Shown: positions 52,128 to 61,448, counted from the stretch's first letter. The stretch: DNA of 64,000 nucleotides from an uncultured Robinsoniella sp. (GCA_900539655.1 UQCR01000015.1:20788-84787); one strand, 5' to 3'. A program made the numbers and translations. The notes: a model not told the origin generated them from the sequence alone.

Positions 52128-52187
52128 ACTAATTTCCTCCTCGCCGGGGCATTCTGGAAAACAGTCTCCGGCTATCTGGACTTAAAT

Positions 52188-53297
52188 TTATAAAAACTTC
52201 AATTTCATCTGATAAACGATCCGTTTAAATTCATCCGTGTCAGATATAGACTCAAACTTGGGATTCTTCTCCAGGGATTCCAGCAGGCTTCCCTTCACTA
52301 CCGATTCACACCTGGGCATATTTGTGCCAATGCCAAGCATATCAAACCAATTATCCATCTGATCAAAAAACCGGTTTCCCTGGAGTTTCAGGGGGTATAT
52401 ATCCCCGGTGAAAATATTGGCATATTTCTGGAGCATAGCAAGTGCTTTCTGCTCCCTCCCCTGGGTAATATACACTTCCGCAGCCAGAAGGAACATCGGT
52501 GCCAGGCCGCCGGGGTGCATCTCTATAAGGTCCATTGATTCTGCAATCTGGATAAAACTGTTCATCCACATATCGACTTTTTCTTCAGAATCCGCATATT
52601 CAAAAAGCAGATTTCCAAATCCGCCTAGCGCCAGCAATATATTCTGGTATATCATCGTCTGAAGCACTTCAATCGCCCTGTCCTTTTTCCCCAGCCTGTC
52701 AAATGCAGATGCCAGGATCACTTCAGGAGAAGTCTTGGGTCTGTTACAGTCTTCTAACAAAATCATTGCTGCACTGGGGTTATCCAAATACATTTCACAG
52801 CCTGCCTCCAGATAAACCGATACCCCAAGAATATACTCGTCATTGGTTTCTTCTCTTATATGAACCATCAGATCCCTTGTCTTTTCCAGTACCTCCTGGC
52901 TTTTTTCCTGTGAATCAGCCAGCATACAATGATTTACCAGCAATGCACCCATTTCCAGCAGTAATGCGGGGCAGGCATAATACTTTTTTATAATCTTCTC
53001 ACATTCTGCGTATACTTTATCAAATGGCTTCTCTGAAAAATCCCTGCAAAACTTTAAATACAATTTGCGAATATCCTCCTTCACCATCTGGGGTTTATAA
53101 TCAATCAGATCATCTATACTGATATTAAAATAAGCAGCTAATAACGGAAGCAATGTAATATCGGGATAACTCTGTCCAGTTTCCCACTTTGATATGGCTG
53201 CTTTCGACACGCCTAAATATCCTGCGAGCTCATCCTGGGTAATGCCTTTTTCTTTTCTTTTCCCAACCAGGATGGATGCAATATTAATCTCTCTCAT
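52188..53297 (-). CDS. XRE-family regulator with a C-terminal TPR-like domain
   Basis: A 369-aa regulator. The N-terminal HTH (about 3-60) is RKEKGITQDELAGYLGVSKAAISKWETG. The rest is helical and TPR-like with many Cys/Leu, as in Rgg/PlcR-like regulators, though no peptide-binding groove can be read from sequence. Start is ATG 53297, 4 nt after GGAGGTGA; the frame continues upstream without a site. It heads the PLDc_N/ABC exporter operon and probably regulates it and itself through the palindrome at 53300-53337. Confidence 0.88.
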   Translation of the reverse strand: MREINIASILVGKRKEKGITQDELAGYLGVSKAAISKWETGQSYPDITLLPLLAAYFNISIDDLIDYKPQMVKEDIRKLYLKFCRDFSEKPFDKVYAECEKIIKKYYACPALLLEMGALLVNHCMLADSQEKSQEVLEKTRDLMVHIREETNDEYILGVSVYLEAGCEMYLDNPSAAMILLEDCNRPKTSPEVILASAFDRLGKKDRAIEVLQTMIYQNILLALGGFGNLLFEYADSEEKVDMWMNSFIQIAESMDLIEMHPGGLAPMFLLAAEVYITQGREQKALAMLQKYANIFTGDIYPLKLQGNRFFDQMDNWFDMLGIGTNMPRCESVVKGSLLESLEKNPKFESISDTDEFKRIVYQMKLKFL

Positions 53298-53299
53298 AA

Positions 53300-53347
53300 A
53301 AATCACCTCCATACACGTAGTATAATGGAGGTGATTTAAAATTACAA
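53300..53347 (-). promoter_or_regulatory. Promoter of the XRE gene inside a perfect 13-bp inverted repeat
   Basis: Arms AAATCACCTCCAT (53300-53312) and ATGGAGGTGATTT (53325-53337) are exact inverted repeats around 12 bp. The -10 box TATACT (53319-53324, minus strand) lies in the loop. The -35 TTGTAA (53342-53347) is 17 bp away. The arm nearer the gene contains the ribosome site. It is a likely autoregulatory operator. Confidence 0.7.
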
Positions 53348-53377
53348 TGGAAATGAAGTTGTTAATTTTTACATTAG

Positions 53378-54169
53378 TCAACCATTAGTTGACTCCCGGT
53401 ATCCAAATTCCCCGGATAACTGATCCCTTACGCTCAGAACCTTTTCCGCCAGCTCATCAATTCTGGCATCCGTCATTTTTATGGCTGGTGCCGAAATACT
53501 AAAAGCATTCTTAACTTTCCCCCGGTAATCGAAAATACAGGCTGCGATACAGCGAACGCCGATTTCATTTTCCTCATTGTCAAGGGCATATCCCTGTTCA
53601 CGGATTTTCTCTAGTTCCTTCATAAGATCCTTTAAGGAAGTAATCGTATATTCAGTCTTCTTCTCTATCACGCTGTTTTCCCATATAAGCTTCACTTCTT
53701 CTTCGGTCAGCTGCGCTAAAATAGCCTTCCCAACTCCGGAGGAATACATTGGCCTGGATAAGCCAATCTGGGATGCCATCCGAATGGCACTGTCCGTTCT
53801 GATAATCGGCGTCACCTTATCAATATAGACAACCTCACATCCCCTGCACTCCACCAGATGTACCGTCTCCCTGCATTCATTTGCCAGCTTCTCCAGATAT
53901 GGGTGGGCAATTGTCACTTCATCCATACCGGCAAGCGCCCTGCTGGATATTTCCATTAATTTATATGTAAGGCGGTATTTATTATTTTCATCCTGGGTCA
54001 CATATCCCATGCAAATCAGAGACAATAACAGCCTGTGCACCGTACTCTTATGAAGCCCGATGCGGGTGCTCAAATCAACCAGACCAATGGGTCCTGTTCC
54101 GGCTAATGTCTCCATCACCATAAATATACGGTCTGCCGACTGTATTGGGTTTTTCAGTTCATCACTCAT
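53378..54169 (-). CDS. IclR-family regulator
   Basis: A 263-aa regulator with an N-terminal winged helix (about 10-65: GLVDLSTRIGLHKSTVHRLLLSL) and the C-terminal IclR effector domain (with ECRGCEVVYIDKV, PMYSSGVGKAIL and NEIGVRCIAACIFD). I start it at ATG 54169, which follows GGAGG by 5 nt, rather than ATG 54181. It lies divergent from the KDG-kinase-like gene. IclR relatives such as KdgR control pectin and uronate genes, so regulation of that kinase is a good inference. Confidence 0.9.
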   Translation of the reverse strand: MSDELKNPIQSADRIFMVMETLAGTGPIGLVDLSTRIGLHKSTVHRLLLSLICMGYVTQDENNKYRLTYKLMEISSRALAGMDEVTIAHPYLEKLANECRETVHLVECRGCEVVYIDKVTPIIRTDSAIRMASQIGLSRPMYSSGVGKAILAQLTEEEVKLIWENSVIEKKTEYTITSLKDLMKELEKIREQGYALDNEENEIGVRCIAACIFDYRGKVKNAFSISAPAIKMTDARIDELAEKVLSVRDQLSGEFGYRESTNG

Positions 54170-54290
54170 AAAATCCTCCATCCGCTACAGCAATATAAAT
54201 GTGTTTTAAAATATGTTTTAAAATTCATTTTAACATTAAAAAAATGGTATCGCAATATAAAAGTTATCTAAAAAGTTATCTATTTTCCTA

Positions 54291-54358
54291 TTGACATTTC
54301 GTAGTATACTGGCTAAAATCAAATTAGAGGTTTTATTTTATAAAACTAAGTTTTATAA
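54291..54358 (+). promoter_or_regulatory. Promoter and operator-like palindrome upstream of the PfkB-type kinase
   Basis: TTGACA (54291-54296), a 17-bp spacer and TAAAAT (54314-54319) form a good promoter. The perfect dyad TTATAAAAC-TAA-GTTTTATAA (54338-54358) lies just downstream of the predicted start, where an IclR/KdgR-like regulator could bind. It leaves a leader of about 365 nt before the kinase start. Confidence 0.65.
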
Positions 54359-54435
54359 TATGAAACTAATTAATTTGCCATTATTACAAATTCCTCAAGG
54401 CGGTAGCATACCACCATATGTTTTCCGCCTCTCAT

Positions 54436-54653
54436 CAAACACCTATATTAATTGTTAGATTACGATTAGCTGCACGCACTTCCGCCAGCTCTTCTACAAC
54501 AAACACTTATATTAATTGTTAGATTACGATTAGCTGTACGCACTTCCGCCAGCTCTTCTACAACAAACACTTATATTAATTGTTAGATTACGATTAGCTG
54601 TACGCACTTCCGCCAGCTCTTCTCCATCAAACACTTATATTAATTGTTAGATA
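54436..54653. repeat. 64-bp tandem repeat in the kinase leader, 3.4 copies
   Basis: Units at 54436-54499, 54500-54563 and 54564-54627, plus a partial copy to 54653, are nearly identical (1-4 changes). Each has TTAATTGTTAGATTACGATT and CGCACTTCCGCCAGCTCTTC. A degenerate piece precedes them at about 54420-54435. No spacers are present, so it is not CRISPR. No open frame or known element is seen, and the rest of the 54182-54692 gap has only promoter and operator signals. Confidence 0.92.
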
Positions 54654-54692
54654 ACACATTTCAGAAATTAATTTAACAAGGGGGATTACAAT

Positions 54693-55736
54693 ATGTATAA
54701 CGAGAACGCTTCAGAAACGAACAAAGATTTTGATTTACTGGCACTGGGTGAACTGCTGCTAAGGCTGTCTCCGCTTGGAAATGAACGGCTTTCCAGGGGC
54801 GATACGTTTTTAAAACAAATGGGCGGCGCCGAATTAAACGTAGTTTCCGGAGCATCCCTCCTGGGGCTTCGGACAGGTATTATATCAAAGCTTCCTGCTA
54901 ATACCATAGGAGCCTTTGCCAAAAACCACGTCCGTTTCTGCGGGGTTAGTGACGACTATCTGACCTATGACGAAAGCAGAGATGCCAGGCTTGGGATCTA
55001 CTATTATGAATACGGCGCTTACCCACGCAAGCCGGGAATTGTCTACGACCGGATGAATACTTCTATTAATAAAATCTCCATTGCTGATTATCCGGATTCT
55101 TTATACCGGTCTGCGCGCTGTTTCCATACCAGCGGAATTACGCTGGCACTCAGCGAAGGTGCCTGCAGTACTGCTATAGAAATGATGAAGCGTTTTAAGG
55201 CCGCAGGCTCCCTGATTTCTTTTGACGTAAATTTCCGTGCCAATCTGTGGAGCGGTCCCCAGGCAAAAGCCTGCATAGAGCAGATTCTGCCCTACGTTGA
55301 TATTTTCTTCTGTTCGGAAGATACCGCGAAACTTACATTTTTAAAAGAAGGATCTCTCCGTGACATTATGAAATCCTTTACCAGAGACTATCCCATATCC
55401 ATCGTGGCGTCCACCCGGCGAATTGTACACAGCCCTAAGATTCACACTTTTGGCTCTGTAATCTATAATGCCAAAGAGGATGCATATTACGAGGAAAAGC
55501 CCTATGAAAACATTGAGGTTGTTGACAGAATCGGCAGTGGGGATGCTTATATCTCCGGCGTACTCTATGGGCTGCTGGCACACAGCTTTGACTGCAGGGC
55601 TGCACTTGCATACGGCAATGCCACCAGCTCCACGAAAAATACCATACCGGGTGATCTCCCCTCTTCCGACCTGGCTGAAATAGAACGGATTATACAGGGC
55701 CATCATTCCACCGTCCAGACGGAAATGGACCGTTAG
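54693..55736 (+). CDS. PfkB-family sugar kinase, probably 2-keto-3-deoxygluconate kinase-like
   Basis: A 347-aa ribokinase-fold kinase. The N-terminal LLALGELLLRLSPLGNERL stretch and GAELNVVSGASLLG are typical of KDG kinases. The C-terminal signature is DRIGSGDAYISGVLYG, with Ser where GAGD is more common; the Asp base is kept. It should phosphorylate KDG or a related sugar acid for the Entner-Doudoroff-type route. The start follows AAGGGGGATTACAAT. The aldolase is not adjacent. Regulation by the divergent IclR protein is inferred. Confidence 0.82.
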   Translation: MYNENASETNKDFDLLALGELLLRLSPLGNERLSRGDTFLKQMGGAELNVVSGASLLGLRTGIISKLPANTIGAFAKNHVRFCGVSDDYLTYDESRDARLGIYYYEYGAYPRKPGIVYDRMNTSINKISIADYPDSLYRSARCFHTSGITLALSEGACSTAIEMMKRFKAAGSLISFDVNFRANLWSGPQAKACIEQILPYVDIFFCSEDTAKLTFLKEGSLRDIMKSFTRDYPISIVASTRRIVHSPKIHTFGSVIYNAKEDAYYEEKPYENIEVVDRIGSGDAYISGVLYGLLAHSFDCRAALAYGNATSSTKNTIPGDLPSSDLAEIERIIQGHHSTVQTEMDR

Positions 55737-55741
55737 AACCG

Positions 55742-57097
55742 CTACACATTCTGTTTAGGCAGCCATTTTCCCTTCCAGGCATACAGGATTACCCCAAGCA
55801 TGGCACAGATCCAGGAAACCGGATATCCCCAGAGTACCGTCTCCAGTTCCGGATAAATCAGAACCATAATATTTACCCAGAGCATCCTGATTCCTACCAT
55901 ACTTCCCACCATCAGCAGCATGGAAGTAATTGCTTTGCCCGCTCCCCTAAATACGCCTGTCATTACCTGGGCTACGGTCAGTGTCACATAAAAAGGCGCC
56001 ACTGTCCGAAGCATCAGGTAACCATTCTGGTTTACCGCTGTATCTGATGAAAATACCCGCAGTGGATATTGCCCGAATAACAGCAATAGTACGGTGACAG
56101 CAACAGTGTAAGTTAAACTGATCATCAACGTATTTGCCGCACCCTTTTTCACGCGCTCACGTTTACCAGCGCCCACATTCTGCCCGGTAAAGGTCATTGC
56201 TGCCATCCCAAAGCTCATAATCGGAAGTATGACAAAACCGTCTATTTTCATATAGGAACTGCAGCCAGCCATGGCATCTGCGCCAAAACTGTTTATATTT
56301 GCCTGTACAACCACATTCGAGAAGGAAATAATAGCATTTTGTATCCCACTTGGAATTCCCATCATTAATACACGCTTCAGCATGATTCTGTTAATTCCCA
56401 GTTTCTTCAGGTGCAGACGGTAGATATCGTCATCCCGCATGAGTGCCCGTACCACCATAAGTGCAGATACAACCTGGGATATGACAGTGGCCCATGCCGT
56501 TCCTGCAACACCCATATGAAATACGACCACAAAAATAATATCCAGGATAATATTTACTACCGAGGATATACAAAGATAATATAATGGACGTTTCGAATCT
56601 CCTACACCTCTTAATATTCCTGCTCCCATATTATAGAGAATATTAAATACCGAACCACAGAAAAAAATACGCAGATATGTGATTGATTTATCCATAACTT
56701 CCTGGGGTGTGCCCATGACAACCAGTATCTGAGGGGATAAAATTACGCCTGCCCCGGTCAGGATGATCCCGCCAATGATACTGATGGTTATAGAAGTATG
56801 CACCGCATCCTGCATCCCCTTTTCCGCTTTTGCGCCATAGTACTGGGATATTACAACTCCGGCACCTGTTGCAATTCCCATAAACAATCCCACGATCAGG
56901 TTGATCAGAGAATTGCTGGAACCAACTGCTGCAAGCGCTTCTTTTCCAATAAAATTCCCGGCAATGATGGAATCTACCGTATTATATAACTGCTGGAACA
57001 GATTACCGATCAGAAGCGGAATGGAAAACAAAAGAATTCCCTTTATAATACTTCCCTCTGTCATGACTTGTTTACTGGATTTTACTGCTCTTTTCAT
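55742..57097 (-). CDS. MATE-family multidrug efflux transporter
   Basis: A 451-aa membrane protein with 12 predicted helices in two repeats. FQQLYNTVDSIIAGNFIGKEALAAVGSSN near residue 40 and GMAAMTFTGQNVGAGKRERVKKG near residue 290 are family hallmarks. It should export cationic drugs or metabolites in exchange for Na+ or H+. A terminator lies only about 20 bp upstream of its start, so it may need its own promoter or readthrough. It is convergent with the kinase (5-bp gap). Confidence 0.92.
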   Translation of the reverse strand: MKRAVKSSKQVMTEGSIIKGILLFSIPLLIGNLFQQLYNTVDSIIAGNFIGKEALAAVGSSNSLINLIVGLFMGIATGAGVVISQYYGAKAEKGMQDAVHTSITISIIGGIILTGAGVILSPQILVVMGTPQEVMDKSITYLRIFFCGSVFNILYNMGAGILRGVGDSKRPLYYLCISSVVNIILDIIFVVVFHMGVAGTAWATVISQVVSALMVVRALMRDDDIYRLHLKKLGINRIMLKRVLMMGIPSGIQNAIISFSNVVVQANINSFGADAMAGCSSYMKIDGFVILPIMSFGMAAMTFTGQNVGAGKRERVKKGAANTLMISLTYTVAVTVLLLLFGQYPLRVFSSDTAVNQNGYLMLRTVAPFYVTLTVAQVMTGVFRGAGKAITSMLLMVGSMVGIRMLWVNIMVLIYPELETVLWGYPVSWICAMLGVILYAWKGKWLPKQNV

Positions 57098-57112
57098 TTT
57101 CAGACTCCCTTC

Positions 57113-57145
57113 CCATAAAAAAACTACTGCATAAGCAGCAGTTTT
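57113..57145 (-). terminator. Terminator between the DUF2284 and MATE genes
   Basis: AAAACT-A-CTGC and GCAG-C-AGTTTT pair around ATAA, and on the minus strand TTTTTTTA follows. It may also act as an attenuator for the MATE gene, which begins about 20 bp further on. Confidence 0.75.
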
Positions 57146-57157
57146 TCACCAATTTAT

Positions 57158-57742
57158 CTAAGCAATACTTAACTCTCCACCAAGATCCTCCGTTGTGAGC
57201 AATCCATTTACCAAAATGAAATGCTCCGGCATCCTTCCCTCTGTCATCCATTTTAGTTCCCATCCCAGCAGGTCTTTAGTTGTCCTGCCAACGTCTCCGC
57301 CCAGAGACTCTATGGAGTAGCGCATTTGACCGGGCTTACAGCAGGGCTCACCTTTTAGCCGCAGGCATTCCTGGCAGTAATCGCAGTTACCTGCAGCAAG
57401 GCTCTTACTTCCCGGATACTGATCTTCCAAACGGTGCATCATATCTGACAGCTTCTTTTTTTCACTTCCCAGATCATCCTTCAGAAACCTTGTCAGTGTT
57501 TCCTTAGAATGGATACGAGTTGTTTCTTCTTTCGGGATTACAATTCTGGTACCAATTACATAGAGATAATCAAATTTCTTCCAGTAATCCATAACATCGA
57601 AGTCATATGGCGGACATGACCACTTTTGCTCAAAGTTTGGACATGCCTTGCAGCATGCTAAAAACTTTGGTACGTCCACATAATCTTTCAGGTATTCCTG
57701 TACTGTAATTTTGTTGGACAACTGCTCCGTCGTATAATTCAT
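57158..57742 (-). CDS. DUF2284-type metal-binding protein
   Basis: A 194-aa protein of the DUF2284 type. Its cysteines are CCKACPNFEQKWSCPPY at the N-terminus and CDYCQECLRLKGEPCC near residue 130, a pattern that suggests a metal or Fe-S cluster. Function is unknown. Start is ATG 57742, after GGGAGGATAAAA; an in-frame ATG at 57781 is less likely. The MATE gene follows across a terminator, with unclear functional link. Confidence 0.85.
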   Translation of the reverse strand: MNYTTEQLSNKITVQEYLKDYVDVPKFLACCKACPNFEQKWSCPPYDFDVMDYWKKFDYLYVIGTRIVIPKEETTRIHSKETLTRFLKDDLGSEKKKLSDMMHRLEDQYPGSKSLAAGNCDYCQECLRLKGEPCCKPGQMRYSIESLGGDVGRTTKDLLGWELKWMTEGRMPEHFILVNGLLTTEDLGGELSIA

Positions 57743-57819
57743 TTTTATCCTCCCTTTCCCTGCTGATTTCTTCCCGGACATTTTAGAACTGCTAATCTGC
57801 CCATTGTTACATTTTATAG

Positions 57820-58386
57820 TTATATTTTTTTCATTTCCTGATACAATCTTCCGATGGGAAGTCCCACTACATTGTTATAATCTCCGGCGATCTTTTTTAT
57901 ATAGACTGCAGCCCTGCCCTGAATGCCATAGGCTCCTGCTTTATCCATGGGGTCTCCGGTTGCAATATAAGACCTGATTTCCTCATCAGTCATGGGATAC
58001 ATGGTTACATCCGTTCTTTCTGAAAAAGTCGTCACCTTTTTTGTACCGTCCTGCAGTTCAATCAGCGTAACCCCGGTATACACCTGATGGGTTTTTCCCT
58101 GGAGTGACTGAAGCATTTCTTCTGCCGCCTTTTCATTTCCCGGCTTCCCCAAAATTCTGCCTGCAATTGCCACAATGGTATCCGCACCGATAATGCATGC
58201 ATCTTCTTCGATCCTGGCTGCCACTGCCTCTGCCTTAATTGCAGATAATTCCTCTACTATCTCATCCGGCATCACTTTATCCGTAATCTCAGGCGCATCA
58301 CTTATAACCACCTTAAATGGATATCCTGCCTGAGCCAGCAGTTCCTTCCGCCTCGGGGAAGCAGATGCCAAAATTATGTTCTTCAT
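57820..58386 (-). CDS. maf: Maf-family nucleotide pyrophosphatase
   Basis: A 188-aa Maf protein: LASASPRRKELLAQAG (conserved Ser/Arg motif), IIGADTIVA (catalytic Asp), and DKAGAYGIQGRAAVYIKKIAGDYNNVVGLP at the C-terminus. Maf proteins hydrolyse dTTP/UTP or modified nucleotides and have been linked to septum control. The usual mreBCD neighbours are absent here. The tautomerase gene precedes it on the same strand. Confidence 0.94.
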   Translation of the reverse strand: MKNIILASASPRRKELLAQAGYPFKVVISDAPEITDKVMPDEIVEELSAIKAEAVAARIEEDACIIGADTIVAIAGRILGKPGNEKAAEEMLQSLQGKTHQVYTGVTLIELQDGTKKVTTFSERTDVTMYPMTDEEIRSYIATGDPMDKAGAYGIQGRAAVYIKKIAGDYNNVVGLPIGRLYQEMKKI

Positions 58387-58413
58387 GCGGTCTCCTGTCT
58401 GCTGCCCTGCAGC

Positions 58414-58758
58414 TTAAAAGTTAATGCCATTCCAGCCCCAGTCTTTGATTCCTTCATAAGTTATATACGTTCTGTCCGCAGGAATCCCCAATTCTTCTGT
58501 TAACAGATTACAAATGGCCTCTGTCATTTTCTCACAGTATTCTCTCTCTACCTGTCCAAAAACTTCCACTTTCACATAAGCGGTTGCCGCCTCCTGATTT
58601 CCTTTAAAATACATCCGGCAATTATCTTCCAGATCCACCATTAGCCAGCTTTCTGTCTTCCCAGGAATCATTTCAATAATTTTACCAAACTTGCTTTTTA
58701 GTGTTTCAGACTGAGCCTCCGTCATAGAAACGGATACTCTTGTTTTAATATATGGCAT
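58414..58758 (-). CDS. MIF/tautomerase-superfamily protein
   Basis: A 114-aa protein that begins MPYIKTRVSV. Pro1 after Met removal is the catalytic base in tautomerases, and the following residues and length fit MIF-like members (usual 110-120 aa). WGWNGINF at the C-terminus also resembles the family. It should have keto-enol tautomerase activity, with physiological substrate unknown. It lies 27 bp upstream of maf. Confidence 0.85.
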   Translation of the reverse strand: MPYIKTRVSVSMTEAQSETLKSKFGKIIEMIPGKTESWLMVDLEDNCRMYFKGNQEAATAYVKVEVFGQVEREYCEKMTEAICNLLTEELGIPADRTYITYEGIKDWGWNGINF

Positions 58759-58805
58759 GATAAGCCCTCCTTTTAAAATAATAAATCAAACATACAATAA
58801 CCTCA

Positions 58806-59354
58806 TTATATACGATTATCCCTGCACTGCAACAAAAAATCTTTTACAATATGGAAAATTTCCTCTCTGTTATCTGCGGTCACCTCTAAAAGAGCCACTT
58901 TTTTATGGTGTTTGATCTGATCCAGCCAGGTTCCTTCAAACCCTTTGCGCACAACTCCGGCCACCGGTGTCTGCATATCCAGTATCTTTAGTATTCTGCT
59001 TTTAAAGTTCTCTGCCATTCCTTCAAAGCGCCCGCACTCATCCATTATAATGCACTGGACATCTGCCCTCATGCTGTCCAGGATTTCAATCCCAAGCCGT
59101 TCAATCACGGAAGTTCTTACCTGTGGAATCCCGTCTTTAAATTGTACAATCACATTTTCATCCCTCCGGGAATCCTTCTTAGATGCCCAGTTCATATACA
59201 AGGACCTGTTTTTAATATCACGGTTATTGCCAAAGCCAGTGAAAAACCCATCGTATATTACTCCTGATTCTTCTAAGGCACGCCGGATAACCGTTGATTT
59301 ACCAACTTGAATCTCTCCGGTTAAAAATAAATGATTCCTATTTTCCATGTCCAT
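58806..59354 (-). CDS. NTPase_1/THEP1-like nucleoside-triphosphatase
   Basis: A 182-aa P-loop protein with Walker A GEIQVGKST and Walker B-like IIMDECGRFEG, typical of the NTPase_1 family. ATG 59354 follows GTGAGG by 4 nt; ATG 59348 is a second choice. It overlaps the upstream FUSC gene by 17 nt. The function of this family in bacteria is unknown. Confidence 0.82.
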   Translation of the reverse strand: MDMENRNHLFLTGEIQVGKSTVIRRALEESGVIYDGFFTGFGNNRDIKNRSLYMNWASKKDSRRDENVIVQFKDGIPQVRTSVIERLGIEILDSMRADVQCIIMDECGRFEGMAENFKSRILKILDMQTPVAGVVRKGFEGTWLDQIKHHKKVALLEVTADNREEIFHIVKDFLLQCRDNRI

Positions 59355-61356
59355 AATACCTCACTGCATCGGGATGTGCTTCTTGCAGCTGAAACAGTCT
59401 CTTTGCATTTTCTACATATTTCATCATTAAATGTGTCAGATACGCCTCATCCAGCGGAAAATCAGGGATCTCTTCTATGGAATATACACTGGAAGATACA
59501 CTTTTTTCATGGTTGCGGCGATCTATATGCTGTAACTTCTGAAAAGATATTTGAAGCTGTTTTATATACGCATGCAGTACCAAGCTTTTGGTTTCATCGA
59601 TTTCACCTGACTGTACGATAAAAATCATCTGTTCCGCTTCGGCAGACATTTTCCACATGATATCCAGCATTCTGCGGTAGAAATCCACATTGATAGCCTC
59701 CACAGGCCGGGACAGATACTGCTTTACCTGATCCGCCACCAGATAGAAGTGGGTCAGCGCTTCACTGACAACCCCATAGTCTATCCCACGATGTGTACTG
59801 ATATCCAGAATAGACAAATAAGATTTCTGGATCCGGAACAATTCCCGGACATTCCCCCTGAACTGTCCCTTTAAACTGGTAGGAAAAAAGAACCGGTTTA
59901 CCAGCAGCACAAGGAACACCGCCAACACCAGATAGAAAATCCGCAGTTCCACAGCCGTAGTCCTGTTCATGGTAATGGATGCCATAAAAAGAGCGAAGCT
60001 GGTGGAAAATACCGCCTGTATGCGGGTTCCGGGTGTGGTACAGTACATCAGCGCAACCATAACCGTTGCAAAAATAAAATGCCACATATTACCCGGTAGG
60101 TATGATACGGTAAAAAACACCAGCATGCAACCCAAAAAAGTACCGATCAGCCTGTTTTTCACACGATATGCGCTATCCTCATACATAGGCTGTATCATTA
60201 AAAATGCATTCAGGGGAATCCAGTAGGCATGGTTGATATTAGTCAGCCTGCTGATTAAGAAACTCACCATAATAACAATAGATAACCGCAATGCAAATCT
60301 TACCTCAAATGCATCCAGATGCATTTTCTGCCTGTATTTCTGTAAAACAGGCAACCTCTTTGGATGTTTCCGGGCTTTTCCAAAAGCCGGCTTTTCATTT
60401 CTGGATGCATTATCCAGGATAAGTACCAGTAAATGTAAAAAATTCCTAAAAAATATATAGAAGAAGTTATCCGCCTGATTCCCGCCGGCGTCATTTAAGA
60501 GGTTGCTTGCTTCCTGAATCAGAGCTTCGTTATCGTCTTTATTAAAAGAACTGTGTACTTTATCTACATAATCAGCCAGACAGCAGAGGATATCTTCATA
60601 TTCTTCCCGGTATTGCCCGCATTCCTCATCAAAATTGGAAATAAAATATGCCGAACGCTGAAATAAAAGAGCAAACATATAATGCAGTTTGCTTTCCCCC
60701 TCCATTTCAAACGCCAGTTGCCTACCATCGTAAGCAAGCTTATGAAGGGAACTCTGTATATCCAATATTTCTTTCTGCATCCCCACATCCTGGCTTCCCC
60801 TGGCAATTAGCCGAAACTGTCTTGCAAGCAAGTCCATTCCTTTTCTTGCCGCCCGGTAATCCTGGGGTCTTCGGTTAAGAAAAGAATAGAGCGCCAATGC
60901 AACGGCCAAAAACGTTAATGAGTAAAGCATAACTCCCATCAAAGGCAAAATCCCGGACCAGCCTGTGGGCACCAGTTGTAAAAACACAAATGCCATGGCA
61001 TATGTAAAATAACCTTTCTGATTAAACTGCGTTGTCTGTAGATATACCAGAAGAAACGGCACTACAAAGTTTAACAGCAGACACAGGGGAATATTTATGG
61101 TTGCAAAAAAAGCCAGAATACAAAGAAGCATCATCTCCAAAACAAGTCCGCATATGCCTCTGACGGAAAATTTCTTTTGGCGCCGGATCTGAAATGCAGT
61201 AGTCAGAAAAGACACAATAATGGAATACTGCGTTCCAAATAAAAAGATAACGGAATAAAAAAGAAATAAAAAAAATAAGATAACAGGCAGAGCTGTATCC
61301 CATTTTTTCCTGAACAAAAAAATATTATTTTTCATTGCTGAAAACATTATAATCAC
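59338..61356 (-). CDS. FUSC-family membrane protein (YccS/aromatic-exporter-like)
   Basis: A 672-aa protein with two blocks of membrane helices (about 15-155 and 355-480) separated by a soluble region, and a C-terminal cytoplasmic domain. Key stretches are RFALRLSIVIMVSFLISR and YRVKNRLIGTFLGCMLVFFTVSYLPG, typical of FUSC proteins. Members export aromatic acids or affect envelope stress, but this one's substrate is unknown. It is followed by the overlapping NTPase gene. Confidence 0.85.
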   Translation of the reverse strand: MIIMFSAMKNNIFLFRKKWDTALPVILFFLFLFYSVIFLFGTQYSIIVSFLTTAFQIRRQKKFSVRGICGLVLEMMLLCILAFFATINIPLCLLLNFVVPFLLVYLQTTQFNQKGYFTYAMAFVFLQLVPTGWSGILPLMGVMLYSLTFLAVALALYSFLNRRPQDYRAARKGMDLLARQFRLIARGSQDVGMQKEILDIQSSLHKLAYDGRQLAFEMEGESKLHYMFALLFQRSAYFISNFDEECGQYREEYEDILCCLADYVDKVHSSFNKDDNEALIQEASNLLNDAGGNQADNFFYIFFRNFLHLLVLILDNASRNEKPAFGKARKHPKRLPVLQKYRQKMHLDAFEVRFALRLSIVIMVSFLISRLTNINHAYWIPLNAFLMIQPMYEDSAYRVKNRLIGTFLGCMLVFFTVSYLPGNMWHFIFATVMVALMYCTTPGTRIQAVFSTSFALFMASITMNRTTAVELRIFYLVLAVFLVLLVNRFFFPTSLKGQFRGNVRELFRIQKSYLSILDISTHRGIDYGVVSEALTHFYLVADQVKQYLSRPVEAINVDFYRRMLDIMWKMSAEAEQMIFIVQSGEIDETKSLVLHAYIKQLQISFQKLQHIDRRNHEKSVSSSVYSIEEIPDFPLDEAYLTHLMMKYVENAKRLFQLQEAHPDAVRYYGHGK

Positions 61357-61400
61357 TCCACTTCAAATACTCATTATACTCCTATATTTAAAAATGTGCC

Positions 61401-61435
61401 AGAGTATGTTTGAAAATTGCTTTCTGACGGGCATC
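61401..61435. repeat. Fragment of the 166-bp palindromic repeat family
   Basis: AGAGTATGTTTGAAAATTGC followed by TTTCTG matches the left end of the element at 63622 (AGAGCGTGTTTTAAAATTGC TTTCTG). It lies between the FUSC and flavoprotein genes. Confidence 0.75.
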
Positions 61436-61448
61436 AGAGTTAAAATGC

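Noticed and set aside
54436..54653. CRISPR array
   Set aside because: Repeats are directly adjacent with no unique spacers, and no cas genes are present.
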